64,000 nt of DNA from Symbiodinium sp. CCMP2592 (taxonomy: Eukaryota; Sar; Dinophyceae; Suessiales; Symbiodiniaceae), in NCBI GenBank assembly GCA_905221615.1, contig CAJNDT010005878.1, positions 186,001 through 250,000 of the forward strand, written 5' to 3'. The stretch's first letter is position 1, and every line of letters begins with the position of its first letter. The position numbers and the translations under genes were made by a program. The notes under the pieces are model-generated. The model was not told the origin of the DNA. It made no database searches and saw only the letters and a list, made by a program, of their open reading frames with translations. Below are positions 1 through 10,400 of the stretch, in pieces.

Positions 1-118
1 CCATATAAGACCCTATAACAAACTCTGCAAAACCCAAACCCTAAACCCCTACACCCTGAACCCTAAATCCCTAAACCCTAAACCTCTAAACCCTAAACCC
101 CTAAACCCTAAACTTCAG

Positions 119-200
119 GGCCCAGCTTCTCCACAAGGTTCAGGCGTTGCAGCGTGGGGCCGATCATGTGGCAGCGGAAGCCTTGGGCACCATCCTCGAA
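119..200 (+). CDS. Candidate internal exon
   Basis: An island bounded by CTTCAG and GTAGGA, reading AQLLHKVQALQRGADHVAAE on the + strand. CCCTAAA tracts precede it and TTTAGGG follows. The opposite strand also reads protein-like (SYFEDGAQGFRCHMIG), so the strand is not certain. No family is recognised. Confidence 0.35.
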
Positions 201-300
201 GTAGGACCTTTGGTTCTATTTAGTTGTTTAGGGTTTAGGGGTTTAGGGGTTTGGGGGTTTGGGGTTTAGGGGGGGTTTAGGGTCCACAAGGATTTAGGAG

Positions 301-393
301 TTATCGAAAATTAGGGGTACCTTATCTTGGGGTCCTTATTGTAAGGATCCTACTGTTTGGGTACTCTATAAGGGTCCCCTATTTTTGGAAACC
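301..393 (+). mobile_element. TIR element, family D
   Basis: CGAAAATTAGGGGTACCTTA, core GGATCCTACTGTTT, then CCCCTATTTTTGGAAACC. Confidence 0.75.
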
Positions 394-491
394 TCGATTT
401 GGGATTGGCCTTAGAAGGTTCAAGGCTTGCCTTCTCACACGCAAGAAACGCCCCATTTCTTTAGAAGTGTGCATCTCCTGACACACCTCAG

Positions 492-563
492 AACAAACTG
501 CCCCCTCACTGCAAAGATGTAGATCATGTATTGAGGCATCTTCAGTTAGTCGCCACAGGGAAG
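492..563 (+). CDS. Candidate internal exon, 24 codons
   Basis: Bounded by CACCTCAG and GTTTAGGG, so the telomere-like heptamer itself supplies the donor. Reads NKLPPHCKDVDHVLRHLQLV in phase with the island at 119-200 (phase 0 to phase 0). Function unkn­own. Confidence 0.35.
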
Positions 564-1217
564 GTTTAGGGTTGGAGGTTGAAGGTAACGGGTTAGGGTG
601 CGTAGAGCTTAGGCTCAAGGGCTTGCTCCAGGCTTTAGGGTTGGAGGGCCTAGGAGTAGTTTTCCCTGAAGCCCTTTGCAACTGCGGGCCATTACTGTTC
701 CTGTTATAACTTTCATGACTATATTAACATTACTTTTTTGCCTCCGTTATCATTCTGGATGCTATGAGGTTCTTGACGGGGCTTGATGCGGGAATGTATC
801 GGGGCTTAGTTCAGAGTCCCGTGATTTGTGTTGGTGCATATGGCTCTACAATTCTCTAAGGCCTTATGAGGAGTGATATTACTAATTTTCCGAGCCCTAT
901 ATTCGGGGTTTGGGCAGGTATAGGCTTGAGGGTTTTAGGTCGTGTTTTGGGGCTATCGGACGAAAAGGAACTTGAACCACTGGCTCGCACCAAGAAGCCC
1001 AAAAGCCAGAACTACCCAACGAGCCCATGGACCTACATAGTATAAGCAGGTACTTTAAAGTTAGACAAATGACCTTCGTGGAACCCCTGTAAAACCCGTA
1101 CAGAACCCTCAAAACAAACCCACCCTAAAAAAGAAGACAAAGCACAGCTATAACCTGACGTCGTACACAGAGGTCCCTCTAACTCAGGGTTTAGGGTTTA
1201 AGTTTAGGGCCGTGCAG

Positions 1218-2435
1218 GGCTCACTCAGCCGAGCTGCACAGCCACACACGAGGTGCAATCACTGCACTTGGCGTGGCAGTCATTCAAGGTCCTGGGCTCA
1301 GGGTATGCTAATTACTACCCTGAGATCCCTAATCCCAATAGTTCCTAGACACCAAAGGTCTTGAAAGGTTAAAGGGTACCTAGACCCCCAGCTACCTTCC
1401 AATATACCCTAAATATCCACCATTAAGGACCATAAGGGTTCCATGAAAGGGCCATTGGGGGTCCGGGTACCTACTCAGCCACAAAGCTAAGCCGCTGGCC
1501 CACAGAGATTCAGCAGCGGTTCAAGCTTTACTTGGAGGTTCATGGGTAGTTTTAAGAGTAGGGTTATAAGTAGGATAACGATGGTCATAGCCTATATTTA
1601 GGGATGTGTAACCCCAGTTCTAATCACCCATGAACCTTTAAGTAGGCTTTAGCATCGCTTTGATTCAGCGGTTCGGTTTTTTCAGCTGGTGGGGAAATTA
1701 CCCATAGGCTCCACAGTAGTTCTTTTTTTACATTACCTCATAGGATTTAGAATATGAGCCGCCAAAATAAGGAACTACCATGGAGACTTTAGGTATACAA
1801 GGAGATATAGGCTAGAACGTATGGAGGAATTCGGGCATAGGTTGGGGTTTGGAGTTTGGGATGTCTGCGGCCTAGCGCTACTAGCACAACCACTCAACTC
1901 CCGATAGACCCTAAGCCCTAAACCGACGCAAACCCCAGAGCCCTAAGTCCCTACCCATGGGCTCCATTGTAGTTCCTCGTTGTGGGTTTATATCTAGGAT
2001 TCTAAGGAAATCGCAAGCAGGAACTACAATGGAAGTCCCAAAAATACCCGAAGTGTCCACGTACCCAAATAGTACCTTGGCCCCAAAGTCCCCCCGTATA
2101 TCGGCTACTTTGAGGCCAATGTACTTTAATTTGGGTACATGGACCCATTAAGCCAACCCTAAACCCTAAACCCCTTATGGTACCCATATAGGTCCCCTTA
2201 AAGGAACCCTACTTGGGCACATGGACCCTTAGGGGTGTAAAGCCAATGCTTCAGGCTAACCCCAAGTGTCCAAGTACCGAATAATCATATACTCTCCAAA
2301 ATCCTAAGCTGCATAACTGCTATCCTAAAACCGAGTACCGAATTATTGGGTTTTTTGGACCCTGGGGGTAAGGCTTGGCTGCAGGCAAAGATCTGACACT
2401 CGGCCGTGGTGCAGCCACCGACATACTCCTGAGAC
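1218..2435 (+). CDS. Candidate exon pair (1218-1288 and 2385-2435)
   Basis: The first exon follows CGTGCAG and ends before GTCCTG (AHSAELHSHTRGAITALGVA). The second follows GGCTGCAG and ends before GTAGGC (KDLTLGRGAATDILLR). Exit phase 1 of the first matches entry phase of the second. On the minus strand both read Cys-rich (CHAKCSDCTSC and GGCTTAECQIFAC), an alternative I cannot exclude. The intron between holds several TIR elements. Confidence 0.33.
1372..1473 (-). mobile_element. TIR element, family I, reverse orientation
   Basis: GGTACCTAGACCCCCAGCTA ... GCCATTGGGGGTCCGGGTAC. Confidence 0.8.
1529..1644 (+). mobile_element. TIR element, family C
   Basis: TACTTGGAGGTTCATGGGTA ... CACCCATGAACCTTTAAGTA. 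Ends related to family A, core different (GGATAACGATGG). Confidence 0.8.
1707..1797 (+). mobile_element. TIR element, family E
   Basis: GGCTCCACAGTAGTTCTTTT ... AAGGAACTACCATGGAGACT. Confidence 0.75.
1959..2038 (+). mobile_element. TIR element, family E
   Basis: GGGCTCCATTGTAGTTCCTC ... GCAGGAACTACAATGGAAGT. Confidence 0.75.
2050..2150 (+). mobile_element. TIR element, family G
   Basis: GTCCACGTACCCAAATAGTA ... TAATTTGGGTACATGGACCC. A diverged half copy follows at 2183-2236. Confidence 0.83.
2262..2357 (-). mobile_element. TIR element, family N, reverse orientation
   Basis: CCCCAAGTGTCCAAGTACCG ... TTTTTTGGACCCTGGGGG. A diverged copy is at 31683-31783. Confidence 0.72.
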
Positions 2436-2643
2436 GTAGGCTTCCGGGTATAGGGTTTCGGATTTAGGGCTTTAGGGTTGCGGGGTTAAGGGTTTACGGT
2501 TTGTAGGGTTTAGGATTTGTAGGCTTTAGGGTTTAGAGGTTTAGGGTTTGTAGGTCTTAGGGTCTAAACCCTAAACCCCTAAATTTAGGGCCCTAAGTTC
2601 TCCAACGAGACCCCAAGCCCCTCTTCCCTAAACCCCAAACTCT

Positions 2644-2748
2644 CAACTCTACCTACACTCCCCAACTACCCGTTGTTGCAGCCCCAGTTACCTCTGAATG
2701 AGAAATTTCACGGCCCTTTGAAGGATAGCTGGGGGGGACCTGGTAAAC
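2644..2748 (+). mobile_element. Short repeat, family Q
   Basis: Shares CCCAACTACCC..TTGTAGCC..ACCTCT-AATGA and GCCCTTTGAAGG with 14521-14616. Ends are only partly inverted. Confidence 0.5.
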
Positions 2749-2859
2749 CCTATTGCCGTGATCAGGATACGGTTCCTTTGAAGGAGGTTTCCAGAAAAAG
2801 GGACTTAGGGGCATCATGTGGGATTGCTATAGAAGCCTTGGTAAGCATACCAGGACTTC

Positions 2860-2860
2860 G

Positions 2861-2910
<50 letters not shown>
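2860..2910 (+). repeat. GT/TA microsatellite
   Basis: About ten GT units followed by about fourteen AT units. Confidence 0.95.
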
Positions 2911-2911
<1 letters not shown>

Positions 2912-3764
2912 TCTGGTAAGGGCTATAGGCAATAACTGCTAACTATTCTGACACTATACTAGATACCTTAACCTCGAACTCTAGTTCCACATCCGACAGG
3001 GCCACCCCCCAAACCCCAAACTTTAAACCCTAAACCCACCCAACCCCGGAATCCTCAACTCAAGGAGTCAAAACTAGCAAATGTCTCAGACGCGATGACA
3101 CGAGCAACATGACTTTACACAAAATTTCAGGCCGAGACAGAAGAAAGCCGGTGAATATGGCGATGGTACTATATGTATATCGGCGAGTATAACGGTGCTA
3201 AAGGGGGATACTCATTATGCCTAGACCCTCGGAACACTACATTAACCTGAAATCCTGCAATCGACCAAAATGGGCACGCGACGCACCGAAACAATCACAC
3301 GACAAGCACAAACTCCCAGAATCTTGAGGCTCAAACAAACCTCCGATGCGGCAGCTCAAAAGCCTTCGAAAGTTTCAGCCCCCAAACCCTAGGCCCTATA
3401 TGCCGGAACACCATCACATTTTAGGGTTAACAGCCTTGGAACCGTGACCCAAAAACTTTGTCAACTGTTCTCAAGCTAGCCCTAGCCTGAAGTACCACTG
3501 CAAGAACCCGCTTACGGTTCAAAGTCAAAAGGATACAGAGACTATAAATTTTTAGGGTAACCCCACAACCACAGCCCAACAGCCCCAAAGCCTAAACCCC
3601 CTAGAACCCTAAACCCAAAGCCCTGGAGCCCACCTAGAAAGCGAGAACCCTATAAACCTTAAAGTCCGAAACCGAGAACCCTATAAACTCTAGAGTCCTA
3701 AACTAAACCTAAAACTTTACAACCCTTAAGCCTTTAACTTTGTGGGGTAAACCATCCCACCCTA

Positions 3765-3785
3765 CGGGTCCATGTATCGAAGCAG

Positions 3786-3818
<33 letters not shown>

Positions 3819-3900
3819 GTATATGTATTTGGCCCTCAAGTACCATACAGGGAATACTTTAGGGCCACAGCTTACACTATGTGGGTACGTGGGCCCTGAA
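3765..3900 (+). mobile_element. TIR element, family G, expanded by a TA microsatellite
   Basis: GGGTCCATGTATCGAAGCAG, then a ~27-bp TA tract, then GGCCCTCAAGTACC and a right arm ACTATGTGGGTACGTGGGCC. Confidence 0.78.
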
Positions 3901-4045
3901 GGCCACGCACCTTCGAACAAGCTACGGGCTATGGTATATTCCTTATTATGGATAATGCAGGATTTATATCATCAACCGTTTTTCCTCTACTTATAACCTA
4001 CTTACGATGTCCCCTGCCCCTCCAAGCAGGCCCTAAACCCTAAAC

Positions 4046-4120
4046 CCTCTAGATCCCTCTAAGGAACCCTATAGATCCCTTTAAGGAGCCCTTTAAGAAC
4101 CCTTACTAAGTCCCCTAGCC
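4046..4120 (+). repeat. Repeat K (tandem CCCTTTAAGGAACCCTATAGAT units)
   Basis: Units resembling TAGATCCCTTTAAGGAACCC. Other copies are at 16225-16275, 20590-20655, 24875-24935 (inverted), 26868-27035 and 42545-42600 (inverted). Four of these sit next to a family A element. Confidence 0.75.
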
Positions 4121-4127
4121 TTTGAAG

Positions 4128-4206
4128 GATGCTCCAAGACGTGGCGGCAGTCTGCGTGCACGGGGCTTCGGCCCGGAAAAGGCGCCCAGCCACAGAATTC
4201 CTCAAG
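4128..4206 (+). CDS. Candidate internal exon
   Basis: After TTTGAAG and before GTTTCTTAGG; reads MLQDVAAVCVHGASARKRRP. CCCTAAA lies upstream and TTTAGGG downstream. The minus strand reads EEFCGWAPFPGRSPVHADC, so the strand is unresolved. Confidence 0.3.
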
Positions 4207-5465
4207 GTTTCTTAGGGCTCCGGGCCGTTTGGGGCTTGGGGTTTAGGGGTTTAGGCTTCAGTGCTTATAGAGGTCTAGGAGTTCAGGGTGTATAAGGGTT
4301 TAGGTTTTTTTTGTTAAGTTAGGTTGACGGCCTTCTTTTTGCGTCTGCCCGAGTCGGCTTCTAACTAGATGTCCTGCACTGCAGTTTTGCAGGTCAGGGT
4401 TTAGGGTTTAGGCGTTTAGGGTTTCGAGTCTAGGGCTCAGTATTGGGGGCCTAAGGGTTTAGGGTTCAATATTGGGGACCTGAACTAGTAGCATATAGGG
4501 ATTGGGGCCCAAACAGTTTGCATGGGGATTGCGGTGACTGTACTATTTACTATGATTGCAATGAGAAGCCCGCAAGCTATTGAGCATTCAGGCTTCTACA
4601 GCAGGCCCCTTCTCCCCTGAGACAGGGCGGCTCACAAGACGGTTCCAACTTAAGAATTTGCGGGGGTTTAAACTGTCACACCCGCCCAAAACAAAAATGA
4701 TCCAAAACAAGAACAATGTTGTAAGAGCCCACGTGGTTTTAATATCTTGATGAAACTGGACAGATAATTCCGAAGGCGAACGGTCATGCTACGTTAGAGA
4801 TTTGAGGATTTAGGGTTCATATATGCGGCCAAGCCAGCTAGAGTTCTAGCCTTATAGCTAGACCCCAAACCCAAAGCCATGAACGCCAAACCCTAAACCC
4901 AAACGCATACCTAGACCCCTCAACTACCCTCTAATATATCCCACATACCCACTACTAAGGGCCATGAGGACTCTATAAAATACCGTTGACAACCCTCCGA
5001 GAAAAGGTCTTCTGGTTGATTTTAAGCAATTTTAGGGGTAAAGGTTTAGCGGTTTAGGTTTAGGGTTCAGGATTTAAGGTTTAGCGATGCCACCGTTTCT
5101 AGGTTGTAGGATTAAGTGGATTAAGAGAAAAAACTTTAACAGAGCCCTTATGGCAATGGTCTAGGTTGTCCTCAGAAGCTGAATCCGACCAAAACCGAAT
5201 CCCAGACACTATGTCACGATGAGTCCTGAACATCTATATAAGTGGAACGCGATATGGCTCCTAGTATGTGAATTCAACGTGCACTTCTACGACCGTCGAC
5301 CGTAGCCCGAGTAAGGCCACAGTACATAATGCTACGGCAGCATTACAACCACCATCGCCTTTTGGGTTTCTTTTACTATATACGGTTTAGGGGTCTAGGA
5401 TCTACACGACAAGATACTCCGAAATCCAACTCAGATTACGAAGGCCTTCCTTAAGTCCACATAAC

Positions 5466-5532
5466 CTACCTTTTTAAGGACTTATATAAAGAAATCATAT
5501 TAGGGAACCCTAAAAAAAGGTAGGTTCCTTAG
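5466..5532 (+). mobile_element. Short TIR element, family J
   Basis: AACCTACCTTTTTAAGGACT ... AAAAAAAGGTAGGTTCC. Others at 24320-24390 and 53699-53755. Confidence 0.7.
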
Positions 5533-5630
5533 GGTCCAGGTTTACATTACGTGGGCAGTTAGGGTTCGCCAAGTCTCAGCTGGCTCCTGGCCAAAAGACA
5601 TGGTCACTTCCTCGGTCATACAAACCCCAC

Positions 5631-5729
5631 CTATAGTCTCCATTGTAGTTCCTTTTTGGGGTTACCTTATGGGATCCTTAATATATAATTGGTTAAACCA
5701 CAAAAAGGAACTACAATGGAGACTATAGG
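5631..5729 (+). mobile_element. TIR element, family E, near-perfect arms
   Basis: CTATAGTCTCCATTGTAGTT ... AACTACAATGGAGACTATAG: 20-bp exact arms, extending further with two-sided AAAAAGG/CCTTTTT. Confidence 0.92.
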
Positions 5730-6007
5730 CAGGGCTCCAAGTATACAAATAGTACCTACTTTGGGGTCTAAAGTCTATAAATACTACCTACTTTGGGCTT
5801 TTTGGAGCCCCTGGGAAAGGTTACTATTACTTGTAACTTTTGGTTCAAAACGATCTTTGTTACTGCTTGATACCAGTACCATTACAAATAGTGTTCTTCT
5901 TAGTACTATTGCCAATATGACTGGGCCTCACGACCACAAGGGCTTCATCAAAGGTCATCAAAGGGCATTTGGGGGGTCCTGGTAAGGTTTTGGGAGATCG
6001 GTAGCTC

Positions 6008-6118
6008 TTTGAAACCCTAAGGGTCCCGAAGGACCCAATAATTAGGTACCCGGGTTTAGGATAATAGTTATGTAGGTTACCATTTTGGAGAGCATATGAT
6101 AACCAGGTACTTGGATTT
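6008..6118 (+). mobile_element. TIR element, family N
   Basis: CCCTAAGGGTCCCGAAGGAC ... ATAACCAGGTACTTGGATTT; core TTATGTAGGTTA as in the copy at 15872. Confidence 0.72.
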
Positions 6119-6149
6119 AGGGCTTCAGGTGCAGGGGTTTAGGGCCAAG

Positions 6150-6522
6150 GCATGGTCGAAAGTTGCTGACACTATGACCGAGACAGACTCAGGCCCAATG
6201 GTTGGCTTAGGGTTTAGGAGATTTGGGGGTTTCGGGCTTAGGGGATTGGCCGTGTAAACCGGGAGGCATGTGGCCCTTGGGGCCGGAGCTTGAAGGTAGA
6301 AACGGTCTCTGGGCAGGATTGGGGGTTTGGTCGAAATCCGAGGAAACTCTACTTATAGGCTATCGGCATCCTGCTTATAGAGATCTGAAGGTCCCACAAA
6401 GAGTGTCGGCTTGACACAGCTTCGCCGGCTTCCCTGAGGCCCCGACCGTCTTTGACAAGTCTTTGAAGTCGCCCAGCCCTTTGCAACTCTTGCCGCACCT
6501 CCCAAGGCCCGCAGGGAGCCCA
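6150..6522 (+). CDS. Candidate exon cluster (6150-6200, 6242-6295, 6420-6522)
   Basis: Three islands with AG/GT edges: AWSKVADTMTETDSGPM, GIGRVNREACGPWGRSLK and FAGFPEAPTVFDKSLKSPSP. The first two are exact codon multiples. The introns would be very short (41 and ~124 bp), which weakens the call. Minus-strand reading of the third is CGKSCKGLGDFKDLSKTVG. Confidence 0.25.
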
Positions 6523-7860
6523 GTACCCTAAACCGAGAGCCTAAACCTAAACCTCTAAACCCCTAGCCCTAAAGCCCTAACCCTCTAACTTATAACCCGA
6601 TTCTTGGGCTTCGGGTTCGGGTTTGCTGGGTTACCCGCGCCAAGCAGCGCTGCAGAAAAGACGCCTCTGGGCTTCAGGGGTTTGGGATATTGACAGGGTT
6701 GACCAGAGAATTCCAGCAAAGATCCTGGAGTAGCGATTTAATCACACCAGTACACTTATGTTGGCCTCGACGATTTAACATGGGAGCGTGATGTAATGCA
6801 CTTACAAGGGGAGCGTTCTACGGAATACTAATTATTATTGATGCAAACACGAGTTAGAGAAGACTCCCCAGCATACCCCTTCATAGCAGTAGTTTGCTTT
6901 TACCTGAGATTGGGAGACCCGAAATCTCGATGGTGAGGAAGTTGCTCCCCCCCTAAACCGTAAACCCAAACCCTAAACCCTAACCTACACCCCAAACCCA
7001 AAGCTGAAACCCTGAATTATTAAATCCTGAACCCCAAACCCTAAACCCAAACCCCCCAAACCCGGCTTTAAGCTTCTCATGGCGGTGCACATCCACTAAA
7101 GTGTCCAAAGCAGGCTGCCAAACTCTTCCTGACGACCCTCCAAACCTAGTTTAGGCTTTAGGGTTTAGGTTAACCTACTACAATAATATCAAATATGTGC
7201 TGATGGTTCTCTAGCTTATTTCCATTAGGCTGCTGTTATTAACAATACTGCTGGCAAGTTCTTATGCTATAATTAGCTTTCTCTAGAACATAAATCAGAT
7301 TCGGGCCTAAACTTTGATCACACAGCCTCGACAGGTTTTGCCCTCAGGCCCTTCAACCTGAAAGGTTTTGGTCCTGAAGCTCCATCTGTGCGTTGAACCC
7401 CAAACCCCTAAACCCCTAACCCTGAACCCGTAAACCCTAAACCCCTAAACCCTAAACCCCTAAACTCTAAAGGTGGCGCTGAGGGGGTTTGGGGTAGGGA
7501 TAGGGTTTTGTAATCGGCGCAATGGTGCAATCTGTGACTCGTTTACTAGGGTACTCGAAGGATGGGCGTGAGCTGTTGTGGCGCTTTTCCTGACCCTAGC
7601 CTTCGAGAAACACCTATCGTAACATGCAAAGCTACAATGCTCTATATAGGTAATACTTTAAGGCCAAAGCATGTACTATTTGGGTACATGGACCTGTAGG
7701 GATTGGGAAGACTGAGAGCAACATCGGCACTGGTGAAGCCTCAGCGTGTAGAAAGAGAAACCTATAATATGCACAAGACATGAACAAGACGAACGATAAC
7801 CGCCATAACCCTGGTGTAAATAACAGGGTCATCACTATGCTGCATATTATTGCAACCATT

Positions 7861-7966
7861 ATGGGGGTTTCCGAAAATAGGGCACGCTAATATAGTACAA
7901 ACATTGTAGGATCCTTATTATAAGGACCCTAAAAGAAGGTACCACAATTTTCGGAAACTCCCCTAT
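7861..7966 (-). mobile_element. TIR element, family D, reverse orientation
   Basis: ATGGGGGTTTCCGAAAATAG ... CAATTTTCGGAAACTCCCCT. Confidence 0.82.
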
Positions 7967-7997
7967 ATCGAACCCAGAACCCCGGCACCCTCCGTAG

Positions 7998-8336
7998 TGT
8001 CCGCTGGCGAATTCCCGGCCGCGGCCGCAGTTCTTCTGGCAGCCAAGGATCCACCCCTGACACAAAAGAAGCTTTGCTTACTCAGAGGTTCATGGGACTT
8101 AGTAACTAGGGCTATAATTGGTGTAGCTACACTTATATGTGTACTTATAATTCCAATTAGGGTACTTATAACTGTACTTACAAAGCCCCATGAACCTCCA
8201 AGTAGGGCTTTTGGTTTACGGCTTAGGCTTAAACTGATTGGCCAGCAGAAACATCAGATCAAGAGGGACTAGCAGATCCTTGCAGCGCTCCGGTCTCACG
8301 TGGGTTTCATAGAGTTGCTGGCTTCTGACTGGGAAG
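7998..8336 (+). CDS. Candidate exons flanking a TIR element (7998-8087 and 8273-8336)
   Basis: The first follows CTCCGTAG and reads SAGEFPAAAAVLLAAKDPP, running into a TIR element whose left edge offers GAG|GTTCATG. The second follows GGGACTAG and reads QILAALRSHVGFIELLASDW before GTTGAC. If both are real, the TIR element at 8079-8204 sits exactly in the intron. Minus-strand readings (CQGWILGCQKNCGRGREF and QQLYETHVRPERCKDLLV) are also good. Confidence 0.33.
8079..8204 (+). mobile_element. TIR element, family A/C hybrid
   Basis: The left end, TACTCAGAGGTTCATGGGAC, pairs with a right end reading CCCATGAACCTCCAAGTA. It lies between two candidate exons. Confidence 0.7.
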
Positions 8337-8716
8337 GTTGACATTCGGATGTTTAGGGTTGGTATCTTGGTTATCTCGATGGTGCGAATACCTCGTTGGA
8401 GGGTTCGGTGGGTGCAGGGTTTACGATTTGTGAGTATCCATGTAACGAGAACCTTAACCTGCAGGTTCTGTGAGGATTCCTTGGTTTGAAGCGCTGGTCT
8501 AAACTACGGCACCAAACGACCATCCCTGGCAAGGCTGCTGAGACCTAACCCTCAGGGTTGAGTTCCCCGAAGAAGTAGACACTCCATAAAATACTAACGA
8601 TCACTATAGGGGGTTACTATCTATTCAAAACCCGGCTGAACTCCTCAAAGAACAGTCAGAAACAGCATCCCCTGAGTGTATGTATAACGGCCCAAAACCA
8701 TAGTCTCAATGTCAAG

Positions 8717-8829
8717 GCCCCTGTGTTACTCCAAGGGCCCAAAGTCTATGTGGAGCCCGTCTGCCCAGAAAGGGAACTGACAGGCCTTGTTAGCCCCATG
8801 CCCTGTCCAGAAGTGGTCGATCCTCTTCG
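8717..8829 (+). CDS. Candidate internal exon, ~37 codons
   Basis: Between GTCAAG and GTAATT; reads KVYVEPVCPERELTGLVSPM. The antisense frame is also open and protein-like (FWTGHGANKACQFPFWADGL) with its own AG and GTAACA edges and higher third-position GC, so the strand is ambiguous. Confidence 0.35.
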
Positions 8830-9350
8830 GTAATTTGAGGTGACTCTTTACGGTTTAGATCTTGGTTTGTGAGGGTCTTTGAAATCAACATCGGATTATT
8901 CGACATTGGTATCGGGGGGTACAGGATTCATGGTACAAAAATTCGAGGATCCTGCTATTTGGGGTCTTCTTGTTAGGGTCCTTAATTTGCCAAAGCTCCC
9001 AAATGGCTCTAAGACTTATCCGTCTTGAAATTGGGCTATAGGGCCGCGGGATCATAGAGTTGAGGATTTACAAAGATTGGGGCAAAGGCTTTAGAGTTGT
9101 GAGGCTTGGGTTTTGCGGCGTGGAGAGAGGTGCGTTCACATGCTCTTGAGGTGCAAAGGTCTAGACATGTTTGAGCGTGCATGAATCAATACGTGTAGTG
9201 GTACCTATGCATGTCTGCATGCTTGCATGCATGCATTCAAGGCAGCATTCATTCAGGGCTCCAGGATGCGAGTTCGAGGTAAGGGTACTGAGCGCTTGCG
9301 ACCGTATGGCACAGAAAAGAATAAGGATAAGCCGTCGAGGCGAGCCCACA

Positions 9351-9900
<550 letters not shown>

Positions 9901-10049
9901 ACACATGAAATAGACAAACATAGAGCTAGGTGGGTAGATATATGGTAACTAGCGGGCGCATAGGGCTCAACGCGACTTCATGCGTTTTTGTTCTTGCAGC
10001 ACATTTCCAGGGATTTTGCTGCTTTGCAGGACTAGGTCTCGAGTGCGCA

Positions 10050-10350
10050 TTGACTAATATGATGACAACAAAGATAGAAGTCCTAACGACGGTGAGAATG
10101 ATGTTATTAAAGCCAATGATGACGGTCGTCAAGATCATGAAGATGCTTGAGATGATAGAAAGGCTTATGACCGCAACGACGATGATTATGTTCATGATCA
10201 TGAGCATTATGATGACGACTGTTTTGATGAAAGCGATGATAAGAAATCTTAATTACGGTGTCAATGATGTTGGTAATGACAGCGATGAACATGATTAAGA
10301 TTATAATGATGCTGATGTTGATGATAAAGACGATGATGATGCGGATGATT
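10050..10350 (+). repeat. GAT/ATG-rich imperfect trinucleotide region
   Basis: Irregular GATGAT and ATGATG runs over 300 bp open both strands; no domain is visible. Probably a decayed triplet repeat. Confidence 0.6.
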
Positions 10351-10400
10351 ACTAATCGTAAACATGAATCCGTGATGTCCTACAGACCTGTTGTTTGCAG

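Noticed and set aside
1-120. Chromosome end (telomere) at the window start
   Set aside because: The CCCTAAA units are short and mutated, and similar tracts of both orientations occur everywhere else.
5689-5985. 98-codon + frame
   Set aside because: Starts inside a family E hairpin element and ends in sequence similar to family Q. Likely repeat-derived.
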